The notes below the pieces were generated by a model. The model did no database searches and was not told where the DNA came from. It saw only the letters and a program-made list of their open reading frames with translations. Positions 35,660 through 46,900 of a stretch of 64,000 bases of DNA are shown in pieces; the first letter of the stretch is position 1, and every line of letters starts with the position of its first letter. The stretch covers positions 15,992,339 to 16,056,338 of the forward strand of contig NC_054871.1 of assembly GCF_018320785.1 (NCBI RefSeq), in the 5' to 3' direction. The stretch comes from Cheilinus undulatus (Eukaryota > Chordata > Actinopteri > Labriformes > Labridae). A program made the position numbers and the translations under genes.

Positions 35660-37192
35660 TAAAAGATCTTAAAAAGCAACACATCATGCCACAATCTTAA
35701 GAAATTTTGAAAAAAGATAAGAGAAAGTCACTGACACCTATCAGTCTGAAGGGTTACAAGCCATTTCTAAGGTTTCGGGACTTTGGCAATCCACAGTGAG
35801 AGCCATAATCCACAAATGGAGAAAACTTGGAACAGTGTTGAACATTCACCTTCACATTAAGGTCAGAGTTCATGATTAAACAGTAAGAAAGACCGGGCAT
35901 AAATGGCATCCATGGGAGAGTTCCAAGGCCAAAACCACTGCTGATAAAAAAACAAAAAACAAAAAGGCTTGTCTCCTATTTGCCAAAAAACATTTTGATG
36001 ATTCCAAAGGAAACTTGGAAAATATTCTGTGGCTGATGAGAAAAATTTGGATTTTTTTTTACATCTAGCGTAAGACTAAAGCCAGGCATACACTGTGTGA
36101 TTTCAAGCAGACTCTATGACAGTTGTGGCAGAATATCAGCTCATACTGTGCGGCTGAAACACTTACAGTGCATGACTATAGTGCACGATTTTTGTGCTCT
36201 CGCTGTCCCACTATGTTTCTCTGTATCCCACACACAGAAACAATATCACCATCTGTCTCAGCTGCAGGTCTGTGGTTAGGGATATTTCCTGCTCTTCAAT
36301 TTCCTTTATTATAGCAGGAAGGGAGGGGGCATAGCCATTCCTTCTGTTGTCATGATGAATTAAGATGCTGTCTGACAGTATACAAAGAAAAAAATACCCT
36401 AAAGTTGAGGATTCTACTCGTACTGCTCTCACTGTGGGAGTTTTCTGAAGTCATACAACCAAAATATATAAAAAATGTCAGAAATCCATCAATCTGACCA
36501 ATAGGGAGCGCTGATCAGGCCGTAGTTCGGTAATGGTTGACCATCATATCCCACTATACACAGCATGACAAACAATGCACGATCAGACTGAACGTCAGCA
36601 TGACTTCCAAGTGAGTCATGTAACTCAAAATTTGTGGCAGAATTGGATGAAATTCATACAGTGTATGTCTGGCTAAACACAGCATCATACAAACATGGTG
36701 TAGCAGGACAATGAGCAAATCCATCTCTGAATGGCTTTAAAAAAACAAAAAACAAAGGTTTTGGAGTGGCTGGAATTATATCTAGATGTGAAGCCGAGGC
36801 ATGTCTTTAAAAAGGCTGTTCATGCTTGAAACCCCTCCAATGTAGCAGAATTAAAACAATTCTGCAAAGAAGAGTGGGATAAAATTCCTCCACAGCAATG
36901 TGAAAGACTCACTGCCGGTTACTGCAAACACTTGCTTGTTGCTGTTGCCGCCAAGAGTGGCACAACAAGTTATAAGGTTTAGGGACAATTACTGTTTCAC
37001 CTAGGGCCAGGGAGGATGGATGGCTTTTTTTCCCTCATTGAATAATATAATCTTTTCAAAACTTATTTTTGTATTTACTCAGGTTATCTTTGTCTAATAT
37101 TAAAATCTGCTCATGATCTGAAACATTAAAGCGAGATAAATATGCAAAAAAGAGAAATCGGAAAGGTAGCAAATACTGTTTGACAGCACTGA
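35660..37192 (+). mobile_element. Tc1-like transposon relic, interrupted by a MITE
   Basis: Degraded transposase text on the plus strand: CACAGTGAGAGCCATAATCC and CATGGGAGAGTTCCAAGGC, then (after the MITE at 36,080-36,674) AGCAGGACAATGAGCAAATC and CAGAATTAAAACAATTCTGC. It ends in a terminal repeat, TTGACAGCACTG, at ~37,191. There is also an internal deletion. It lies in senp5 intron 1, antisense to the gene. Confidence 0.8.
36080..36674. mobile_element. 595-bp MITE nested in the Tc1 element
   Basis: The terminal inverted repeats are AGCCAGGCATACACTGT (36080-36096) and its near-complement ACAGTGTATGTCTGGCT (36658-36674), one mismatch in 17. Flanking TAA trinucleotides fit a PIF/Harbinger-type target duplication, but that class is a guess. 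It has no coding capacity. Confidence 0.75.
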
Positions 37193-37578
37193 ATATTGAT
37201 TATAATACAGCTCGTCTGACCACTCTCAGATGTTGCACACACTTGAAGTGTGACCCATTTGCTAATAATTAACCGGCTTGCTGCTAAACATAAATAGCCT
37301 GCATAAAAGGACAAAAATGTGTTTATCTCTCTTAGGTTACGTCAATGTTGCCTTCCTAAAGTGGCACAATAATGTCAGTCAGAAGTCACTTAACGGGGTT
37401 TAGCACCACAGCAGCGATATTTAGCTTCCACTGATCTGCAAATATTTATGCCCGATGAAAGACTGGTCTCTGGCAGCACTGCGAGTCGACAGCACCAATG
37501 CCAGTCTCCTCTCGAATCCAACCTTTCAATCAAATGAATTTAGTTTAACAAAAACTGAGTTAGCTTGGATAAACTTAC

Positions 37579-37907
37579 GTTCGGCATCACGGGGATCGAT
37601 GTTACCCACACAAAACGTAAGAAAATATAACACGATAGCACGCACCATAATGCAATGCTACAGAGTAAAATACAACATTTCACAAAGTTCTGCAGGAGTA
37701 ATTCGACTGAAGCTAGCCGAGTTAGCTAGCTGCATCCAAACATAGGTGAAAACACAAAGCAACGGCTGCACACATTTCCTCCATTTTCTGTAGGAAGTTG
37801 GAGGCGTTTAAAGACGAGAAAGGAGCTGCGAGCCAGCATTTACAGCTACGTTGACTTCAAGCCAAAACTTATGATGAAAAGTGAAAGGAAACCTCTGTAT
37901 ACACTAC
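37579..37907 (-). other. candidate senp5 first exon region
   Basis: Two possible donors read on the minus strand: GCAAG|GTAGTG (intron from 37907) and a strong CGAAC|GTAAGT (intron from 37578). The second ends an ORF starting at ATG 37648 that reads MVRAIVLYFLTFCVGN then IDPRDAE. Splicing it to the acceptor before 35303 keeps frame and would give an approximately 800-residue protein with a hydrophobic N-terminus. The simpler reading is a non-coding exon 1, as in mammalian SENP genes. Confidence 0.4.
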
Positions 37908-37919
37908 CTTGCCAATGAA

Positions 37920-38045
37920 AAAAACAAACTCAGTTTCGTCTAACCACGATTTGAAGAATCAACAATCCAAGCTGTGGTCGCTCAATGATTACGTCACTGC
38001 GTCTGTCTCGGGTCATCTTCGGTTGCGTCCGGATTCTCCCCCGAA
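37920..38045 (-). promoter_or_regulatory. probable senp5 promoter (CpG-rich, CRE-like site)
   Basis: A local CpG-enriched patch in otherwise AT-rich DNA, just upstream of the candidate first exon. It contains TGACGTAA (minus strand, 37996-37989), a half-consensus CREB/ATF site, and a CCGGAT ETS-type core near 38,029. No TATA box is evident, as in housekeeping promoters. No plus-strand gene follows on the right, so it most likely serves senp5. Confidence 0.5.
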
Positions 38046-38169
38046 GTAACCTCCATTAAAAGAGTCATCTCTGATGATAAATACAGGAATTTACCTCTAA
38101 GTCACTGAAGGTACACGTGGGGACGTTACATTTAAGGTTTCCTACAACGTGGTAATAATTTCTGTAGGT

Positions 38170-39060
38170 GTAATTTTCTTGACATGCTGGGAGTTTGCTA
38201 AGAGGAATGTGGGGAATTCGCTAAGGAATCTTTAGGAATTTTTATGGAAATCTTAGGGGATATGTTTGGATATATTCAGAATTTTGTTTTGAATTATTTT
38301 CATGGAGGTCTTTGGGATTTATTTGTATATATTGGCAAGTTCCATTGGAAGTTGGGGGGGGGGGGGATTTTTTGCCATTTTGGGGAACTTGTTTGGAAAT
38401 TTTATGTCATCTTTAAAGAAATTTGGGAAATGTATTAGTGCTGGTACAGCGTGGGGGTGTAAAAATTTAAAAATTTTAATTATTATTATTATCATTTGGG
38501 GGAATTCGGACATGTATTCATATTTTCTGGGAATTTAACAATACATTTTGTGAGGAAAATTGGCTCTGAAATTTTGGGGTGTTTTCATGGGAATTTGGAA
38601 AATCTACTTTTAAATATTAGGGAATTTGGGAATTTGGGAGGGAGGTGTCCTTTTTAGTTTGAAGAATTTTTGTGGAAATTAATTTACTTAGAAATTTTGG
38701 GTGTGTTATGGAAATTCTGGAATTTTTTTGTACATTTTTGGTTGTCTGATTGTGGGGGTGGGGGGGCTTTGAAAATGAAAATGAAATGGAAAGTTCAGGG
38801 ACTAGTTTGAATGTACGGAACATTTTTCAGGGAGATTAAAGGAATGCATATGAAGCCAATTAGGAATTTGACAATAAATAATGGGGGAATTTGATTAAAA
38901 ATCTTCTGAGATTTGCTCAAAAATTTTCAGGATTTCACATGGAATTTGGGGGGATTGTTTTACTGGAATGTTAAAGCTTTAGGATAATGTTTCTCCCAAA
39001 AATTTGGGGAATGTTTGAAGAAATGTTTGGGGTCCTTTCGATGGGATCCTTTAAAAATGT
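38170..39060. repeat. GGAATT degenerate repeat, block 3 (reverse orientation)
   Basis: G-rich on the plus strand: GGGAATTTGGGAATTTGGGA and similar words, including a run of 13 G at 38,354-38,366. It fills the senp5-anos1 spacer, opposite in strand sense to blocks 1, 2 and 4. Confidence 0.75.
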
Positions 39061-39519
39061 TTAAATTGTGGATAACTTCTTTGAAATCTTAAGAACTTTG
39101 TTCGGATTTTTAAAATTAATTTTCCTCAAAATTGAAACTTTTAGTGTAAATATCGTTGATACTTGGCCCCACCCTTCTCTCAATGAGTGACACCATATCT
39201 TACTGACTGAAGACCCCCCCAAAACTGACAGCCTAAAAATCTGCTGTAAATGTTTCCAGCACTGAAACGGGACCTTCAGGAGATTTGTGGACATCATTTC
39301 TCGCTTGGCATTTATTTGGAGTTTTCTGCAAACACTCCAAATACACTGTTTATAAATTCAAATAATATTTCACATATTTCACAATTTCAATCATGAAATA
39401 TATTGATTAATATCCTATGACATAATTAGTGAGATAACTATTTGTAAATTACTGTGGTGTTGTATCATTACTGTGGATAATAATTAATAATTTTTACCAC
39501 CAAATCACAGACATTACAC

Positions 39520-40641
39520 ACTGATATCTTGATGTTTTTTATTTATAAAAACAGAAACTAAGAAGTACAATAAATAACAGTATCATTCAAAAATGAAAGG
39601 AATTAAGTACAAAATTATCAACAGTACAAATGTCAAAAAGTTACATAATGAATATTACAATAATAATCTCTGGTTACTTCAGACCAGAGGTTTCCAACAC
39701 GCCGATGTAAAGCCATGACTTCAGTAAAACATAGAAGTCTACCACAGCTATAGCTACTATTAACTGTGTAAAAATATCATACATAATTTTTAAGTGTAAT
39801 CGGTGTACCTTTGTGTAAATGGATGCCACATACAACCAAAAATGTGAAAACTTGTTGAAAAAACAGCTTTTAAACACATATAAACAACATATGAAAATAT
39901 ATTTGAGTTTACTTTCAAACTTTAGCACACTGACTCACCCCAAGGATCACGCAACGCAGCTAGTGCACTGGAACAAAACTCGTTAGCATTTATTTCTAAA
40001 TGTCAGTGCTGTATTATTCTGTACTTCATGATCAAAAACAGGTAGAATAACCTCTCTTTACAGGTGTCCTTTACCTCCAGTGATATGAGGTGATGAGAAA
40101 CATCTTTATAACACCCATCATGTACTAATGCAGCAGTGCAAAAAGTGAAATTTAAGAGTTTTTGCAGTGCTCATCTGCTGTTGCACTTGTTTAAATTCCA
40201 CAAAATCATATTTAACAAGTGGCAGTTTCACTTTAAAACTAGGGGAAATGGTTTATGGGTAGTCTTTTCCCTGCCAAAACAATTCAGATTTTTACTTCAA
40301 ACTTACAGCTTGTATAGACCTTTTATATGTTTTCTTAATTCACACAGTATTAGCTAAAGCTATAAGCTTTGGATCAGATAACAGATTGATGGATTATAAC
40401 ATCAAACCACCTGCTCACAACCCATCTGATGTTTGGACAGTGAAAGCGTAGTGAATAACTTTCATTTGAGTTAGATATGGAGTTCACAGACAGGAATTAT
40501 CTTTATTATGCAGCTTTTGTCACATTTTCTGTACTTGAATGTAAAATAGCGTCTCTGAGGATTGTGAACAGGTGGGTTTTATTGTTGGCCATGGTTCAGC
40601 AGACGGTGAAAACTGTGGGGTTCCACTCCTTGGAAAAGAGG
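39520..40641 (-). other. anos1 terminal exon / 3'UTR (predicted)
   Basis: A pyrimidine-rich acceptor, CTCTCCTGTGCAG, ends at 40642 on the minus strand, about 120 bases beyond the donor after the stop. This suggests a UTR-only last exon. Several AATAAA signals follow (40583, 39994, 39543 on the minus strand). The UTR is AT-rich and has no repeat I recognise. Confidence 0.45.
39538..39543 (-). promoter_or_regulatory. candidate distal anos1 poly(A) signal
   Basis: AATAAA on the minus strand at the left end of the AT-rich UTR block, before the GGAATT repeat block begins. Nearer copies at 40,583 and 39,994 could be used instead. Confidence 0.35.
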
Positions 40642-40765
40642 CTGCACAGGAGAGGTAGAGAAAACATTCATCTTATTGTTTTACTTAAAACATATTTTAA
40701 AAACATGAAAGACAACATATGCCATCGTATCATGTAAAGGATAATTTAACAGGCGTTCATACCTG

Positions 40766-40906
40766 TTAGAGTGTGGTGTTGATGGATGGGGTATGTATGG
40801 TTTTTGAGACTGCAGCCCCCTTACTGCCCCCTGTAGTTAACACCTGGAGGTGCAGCTGGTAAACACTGTCAGGCCGAAGAGTAGGAACAGACACTGACCG
40901 CTGGTT
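40766..40906 (-). CDS. anos1: anos1 last coding exon, end of FN3-4 and stop
   Basis: It encodes [38 protein letters not shown] and TPSINTTL, then TAA at 40768-40766. The exon continues three bases (CAG) to a good donor, GTATGA, at 40762. The stop therefore sits in the penultimate exon. Confidence 0.92.
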   Translation of the reverse strand, partial: NQRSVSVPTLRPDSVYQLHLQVLTTGGSKGAAVSKTIHTPSINTTL

Positions 40907-43900
40907 CTGTGAAGAGTGAGGCACAATGAGACCATGAATGCATGACTTCCTCAAAGTAAATGCTGTTTAAGAATAGTGGTATAGTGAGGAAATAAATAGG
41001 GATAATGTTAGCCTTTCTCTGATTTTCTCTGCTTTCCATAGTAAATATACTAGTACTGTACATGGTTTCATAACTAGACAAAGTAGCTCCCAGCTGAGCT
41101 GAGTTATCCTGTGATAACACAAAAATTAAGCCATTATCACAAGAAAACCAGCGTTATCTCAAGATATTGACAACAATAAGTCGAGATCACAAGAAAACGG
41201 ACAGAAATGATTTGTTACCATGGGAAAATAGAGTAAATAATATATGTGAATATATGGCCCTTTGGGGCTTCTGTACTCACCACTGAGAGAATGTCACCTA
41301 CATCTGGACAGACTGTTTAAAGTTGAAATCCATACATTGATCTTTATTTATTCAGACGAAGACCCCCGCAGTGTTGAAATATCAGTGTGTTTGCTTCATG
41401 TTTAAGTTGTTAAAAATAGACTGTATTCTGGAGAATTTCCCTTCTTGTTATGGAGAAATACTTAATTTGATTGGAGACAAATGTTTGACTCTAATGTGGA
41501 ACTACTTGTTTTGACTGTATTTTCAATAGTAAAGTCCTTGTGCTCTGCAAGACCACATATCTAAGGGGCTTTCTTATTTATTAATGCATCTTTTCCTGCC
41601 AGAGATGGCTGATTCTAACCTCCCAAGACCTAAGCTTTTCTTTGGAATGCATTTGAAAATTCTTAAACAAATTTTTTTTTTTAGGTATCCCATGAAAAGC
41701 CCCCCGACACTTCCTAAATATCCCCCAAATGTTGCAGGGAAACTATATCACAAAGCCTAAACATTCCAACAAACTTTTCCTCCCAAATTGTGAACATTTC
41801 AAAATATTTTCAAGCAAATTGCCCCTAAAATTACAATTACATTCAAAAAATCCATGAAAATCAAAATAAATTCCCTGAAATTTCCTTGAATATTTTTGAA
41901 AATTTAAATGCCCCCCCCCCCGCAAAAAAAATCAGAAAAATTTACAAATTTCCCAAATTTGTTCAAAAGTTCCAATTTTTAAGATTTGCATTAAAATGCC
42001 TGAAATTTTCAAATGAAATTCCCCTCAAAATCCAAACAAATGTTCCCAAATTCCCTTGAAGTTCAAGACAAATTTCTCCCAAAACTTCCAGTGAAATGCT
42101 CTAAAACACACAAACACATCCCCAAAATTTCCACAAGAGTACTTGAAATTCCAAAGCAAATTCCTCAAAATATCCAAATATCCATCCATCTATTTCCTCC
42201 AGCTTATCCTGTTTGGGGTCACATGAGGCTGAAGCCTATCCCAGCTGTCACTGGGCGAGAGACGGGGTACATGCCAATTTAGCATGATGAATCTAACAAG
42301 CATGTTTTTGGTGGTGGGAGGAATCCAGAGTACCCGGAGAACATGCAAACTCCGCACAGAAAGGCCCTGACCAGGAAAATCCAAATAAATCCCTTAAAAT
42401 TTCCATGAAAACTCCAATGCAGATTCTTCCAATATTTCAAGCAAATAACTTCTAAGGACATTCAGAACAACAATGTTAAAAATTTTTAAAGCAGAAGTTA
42501 GTTCTGTGTTGTCAGAAAGTTTCAGTGTTCTGTCCTCATATGTACATGCAGGGTCTTAGGAGGCTGAATTATACAAATCAAACACTGATGCAAAGACACG
42601 ATATGATGATATGATTATCTGATATGATTATTTTAGGCTAAAATCAGCAGCCCCTACAGTGTATGTAAAGTGCATCCCTTATAGACATTCCCTAAAACTG
42701 AACACAGTTTCCATCTTTTAAACTGTAAAATCACAGGCAGCACATATTGGTTTATTAGTTTGTTTCAATAGTTTTTAAAGAATAACACATGAACGGCTTT
42801 GGCTACTCTTGAGTAACTTATCAGGACTAACTATCATCGGTTTTGTTTACAAATGGATTTGGTGTCATCATCAAAAAAGTGTCAGATAAGACTAGACTAA
42901 TGGTTTTCTGCACAGAGTGACTGCGTCATCTTGACCTTGCTTTTTAACTACATTTCCCAGCTTTTGATATTCAACCTTCATTATTTTTGAAATTTTTGGT
43001 GCTTTGATAGCTGACGTTTAATAATTAAAACTAAAAGGAACATGACAGAAACTTGTCCTTAAAAGACTTACTGACTCATCGACACCTCACACACACCCAT
43101 ATCCACACAACACGTAATTATCCTTCTCTTATTGTTAGGATTCACTCCCTGCTGCCAGCACAGTTCACTGCAGTAATTCCAACCCCCCCGCCCCCCTCAC
43201 CGGTGCGATTGTCTGCGTCTGGGAGATAAGTGTATCTTCCTGTCCTCCTGTTGCTGTGGTAACCCCTGATTGCAGCGTCCAGGTGAACTGGAACCCCTCC
43301 ACAGCTGCCTGGTCCAGTGGATTCTGGGACATCCTCCAACGAAGGGTCATGAGCAGAGAGCTGTTGACTTGATGGAAGTCTGCCGTCAGTCGCTCAGGGC
43401 GCAGTAACACCTTTCTACCTGTCAGGGGGCGCTCTGACACAAACAAAACAGAAACCTAGTTTTAAAGAGGAAATTTTCTTAAATAATTTCTCAGGAGTTT
43501 TTGAATGAAAACTTTTTATACTGAACCTAATTGTTACTGATTACAGAGGAAGGCATTTGGAGTATGATATTCTGGCAAGACTGGTGGATTTTTATGATAA
43601 TAAACAGTATTTTCATGAACTTTGCAGTATTTGAACTATGGCTGTGGTCTTACGGTTTCCAAATGAAGACGAGAAAAAAGAGCCAGATAACTTTTTTTTC
43701 AGAACAGACATTTACAGGTCACATTATCAATAAAGACACAGCTAATGAGAATGAAGCTGTGTTTGTGTGTTTACTCACTCTTATTCTCAGTGCTGCATGG
43801 CAAAGCTTTGCCTCCTCGAACCCTTATGGAGGAGCAGGCTGGCGTCGTAACCCAGGCCACTGCTTCTGAGCCCAGGTCAGACTTGAGCGCTACACTGATC

Positions 43901-46900
43901 CGGTACTTACAGGAAAACAGCAGGCCTGTGATGGTGTGATGAGTGCCCTGCAGGGTGAGGGTTTTGAAAAAGGGGATGAAAACAGGCATATGAGTCTGTA
44001 AACATATCTTTTTGTTTGTTTGTTTGCTTAAGAATCATTTAGCACCTTGTTAGCTCTATGTTAAATGTTTTCAAAATTAGTTTTCCAATGTAAAAAAAAT
44101 CTGGCTCATGGACCTTTCTGCAATAATGTATAAAGACTGAACAGTGGCAGGGTAAGTAATGGAGACTGGAACAAAAACAAGGCCTTCCTAATAACGGGCT
44201 GTTAACTCTGGAACACATTATCAACTGAAATCAAATTAATCCAGACTAATAAGACTGTACATAACAAAGGTCTAGACCTTACTAAAAGCAAACCAGAACT
44301 GTACTAATTTTGAGATTATTATTTCTATCCTGTATTCAGGGTATTTTTATATTGTGTTCTGATTATTGTTGTATCTTTTTATATCACAATAATGTATATT
44401 ATTGAATTCTCACAACTTTTGTTTAGTGATACAAGATGTTTGATTTTTTTGTTGCTATCCTCTATGCCATCATTGATACTGATAACAGCATTTTGATTGA
44501 TACAGATATGAATATAAATACTGATACTGACATTTATATACAGTAGTGTGCAAAAGTTTAAGTTATCCTTGGGACAAAAATTGTGGCTGCAGTACAGCAT
44601 GCATTGGTGAGTAGGTGGGAAGGAGAGTTAAAACAACCCTGGTTGTGCTCTGGATGTCCTTGCATACAAAAGAAATGCCATTGAGCTTGATCCTGGCTGC
44701 CCTCCCCCCATCTCCAGCCCTGGGATGTGACACTTGGGGCCCTGTGATGAATCCTTAATGCCCTAAAACTTCTGCACATGACTGTTTGTAGTTCAGACCT
44801 AAAACTTAATTTCTTTTAACACTCTTTTAAGTTTAAGAAAGAACAAAGAAACAAACTTGATTCTTACAACACATATAAGTTTTAGGAATGGGATGAATAA
44901 CAAAAGAGACTTCAGCTAATGTAGGTCTGTTGGTCCTGCATTAAACTCTACAAACTTTTTCTTATATATGACCAATATCTTCACATGATACACTGGTTGT
45001 AAATAATGATAGAAATCTTCATATCTGCCGATCCTGTTAATCAAGACACTGAGAGGAGACACAGTGATTGCACAGAAAAAGTGGCCATGTAAACCCACAA
45101 CTAGGGCTGAACTATGACAAAAAATGTAAGATAATCGCTATCAAAGTATCTGTATAAGATGCAATCCAAGATTTAGTGAATGTTCTGCACCTGCTCTCTA
45201 CCGTGCATGCACATGCTCTGTCTGAGTAGGTAGTATCCCTTGAATCTCTAACTAAATGCATGAAACATGGGGCAACAGAACATGAAGTGCAAGTTTCTTA
45301 CATACAAAGGAATGGGTTGGACACATTGCTTTTATATGTAAGTGAAGACATCCTCGGTAGATTAACATTAGTCTCTTTAATTTGTATGTTGTACATAGAA
45401 ACACACTGGATTTGGACATTTGGAGAAATAGATTTATGTGCAGGCGGCTATTGTTGTACAAAGCACTCTGAGTAAAGATGTCAAGCAGTTGCATTGTTCT
45501 GCATTGAAAAAGAGCATCATGCAGCTCTTTGAATTAGCAACCTGTGATTAATTTAAATGATCAGTAAGCACTGGGATAAAAAACAGGTAAGGGTTTAGTA
45601 ATGATGAGTCAACTTTTTGCTATGCAAAGTGCTCTGTGAAGATCAAGGCTACAGGATACACTCAATGCTTGTTTATCTTTCCACTGTTTAATTCAGCCTA
45701 TTTAAGTTGACATTTAAAGGCTTGCTGAGATGGTTCTGCAGCTGACTTTCCCATGTCAGTCAATCTATCTTGTATATCTTTACTTGTAAAAGACAGACAG
45801 GACCTGAATTTTAAAATTTCAGCCAAAAACTTGACAGAGTTATGGTTAAAGTGATGTTATGCAGAGACAGAAGCAGACGATGGCAGAGAGTCAGGCTTAA
45901 ACACAGACAGAGGATGAAAGCAGCCCAGACAGATCTGACTTACTGTGTGGAAATCTTTTCTTTAATACACAAAAAGACCCATCTGTACATCATAAAAAAA
46001 GGACACATAAAACCCAGAGAGGGCAGTGCAATACCTGCACAGTTGTTGTTCTCTCTGTGCCTGTCGTGTTTGAGCTGCAGGTATGAGGATGCCACCGCAG
46101 AGTGTATGGACCCGGGTGTCTCTGTCTGCCTGTACAGCACAAAACAGCAGAATAAGACCCACAATCAACCACAGAAAATACTTAACTTGTCCTACATGTT
46201 CAAATTTTCTTTTTTCTTTTCTTCTATTTAAATTGTGTTGTGTTTGTAAGTATGACTGCTGGATGTTTGAACCTTTGCTAGCTGAGCTGCTGCTTGTCTT
46301 GGCCAGGATATTCTTCAAAGACATTTTTATTCTAGACAGGTTTCCCCTAGTCAAGTAAAGGTCAAATTAAAAAATAAATTAAAAACATGCATTCCACTTA
46401 AAATATGCCACTGGCTTTTTGGAAAAGGAACCAGAGTGATGCCAACTTACTGGTGCTGGAGCCCCTTGCATCACCATCTGCAGTCAAAAGCTGGATTTCT
46501 TAAGAGTGCTACTGGTGTATCCATCAAAAGTTGAACTCTCACAAAAACAGTCTCTATCAAAGGCCAATAATTATACATGTGCAAATTGAGCTTTGAAATT
46601 TACTCTTTCTGCAGTTATATTTTTGAAAAAAATTGTAATGTGAATATTAGTAAACATCTGACTCCATTTCATGCTGAGGCCTATGAAATCCATTGGTTCA
46701 TCTGTATACCTCTGACTGTAGAAAATATCTGACAAAGCTGAAGTGATGTCAGCCACTTGGTGACGAAAGTCGCTTTAAAGTCATATTAACACCTACACTG
46801 CCTATCAAAAAAAGTGTCTCAGACTTACTTTAGATCAACCTTGTAGTAAGAAAAGAAGTAGAGCTGAGGCATTATGCTTCCGGAAAAATAGCTACATGTC

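Noticed and set aside
38020..39060. A divergent plus-strand gene starting at the CpG-rich patch
   Set aside because: No plus-strand coding exon with good splice sites follows; the DNA is a G-rich degenerate repeat.
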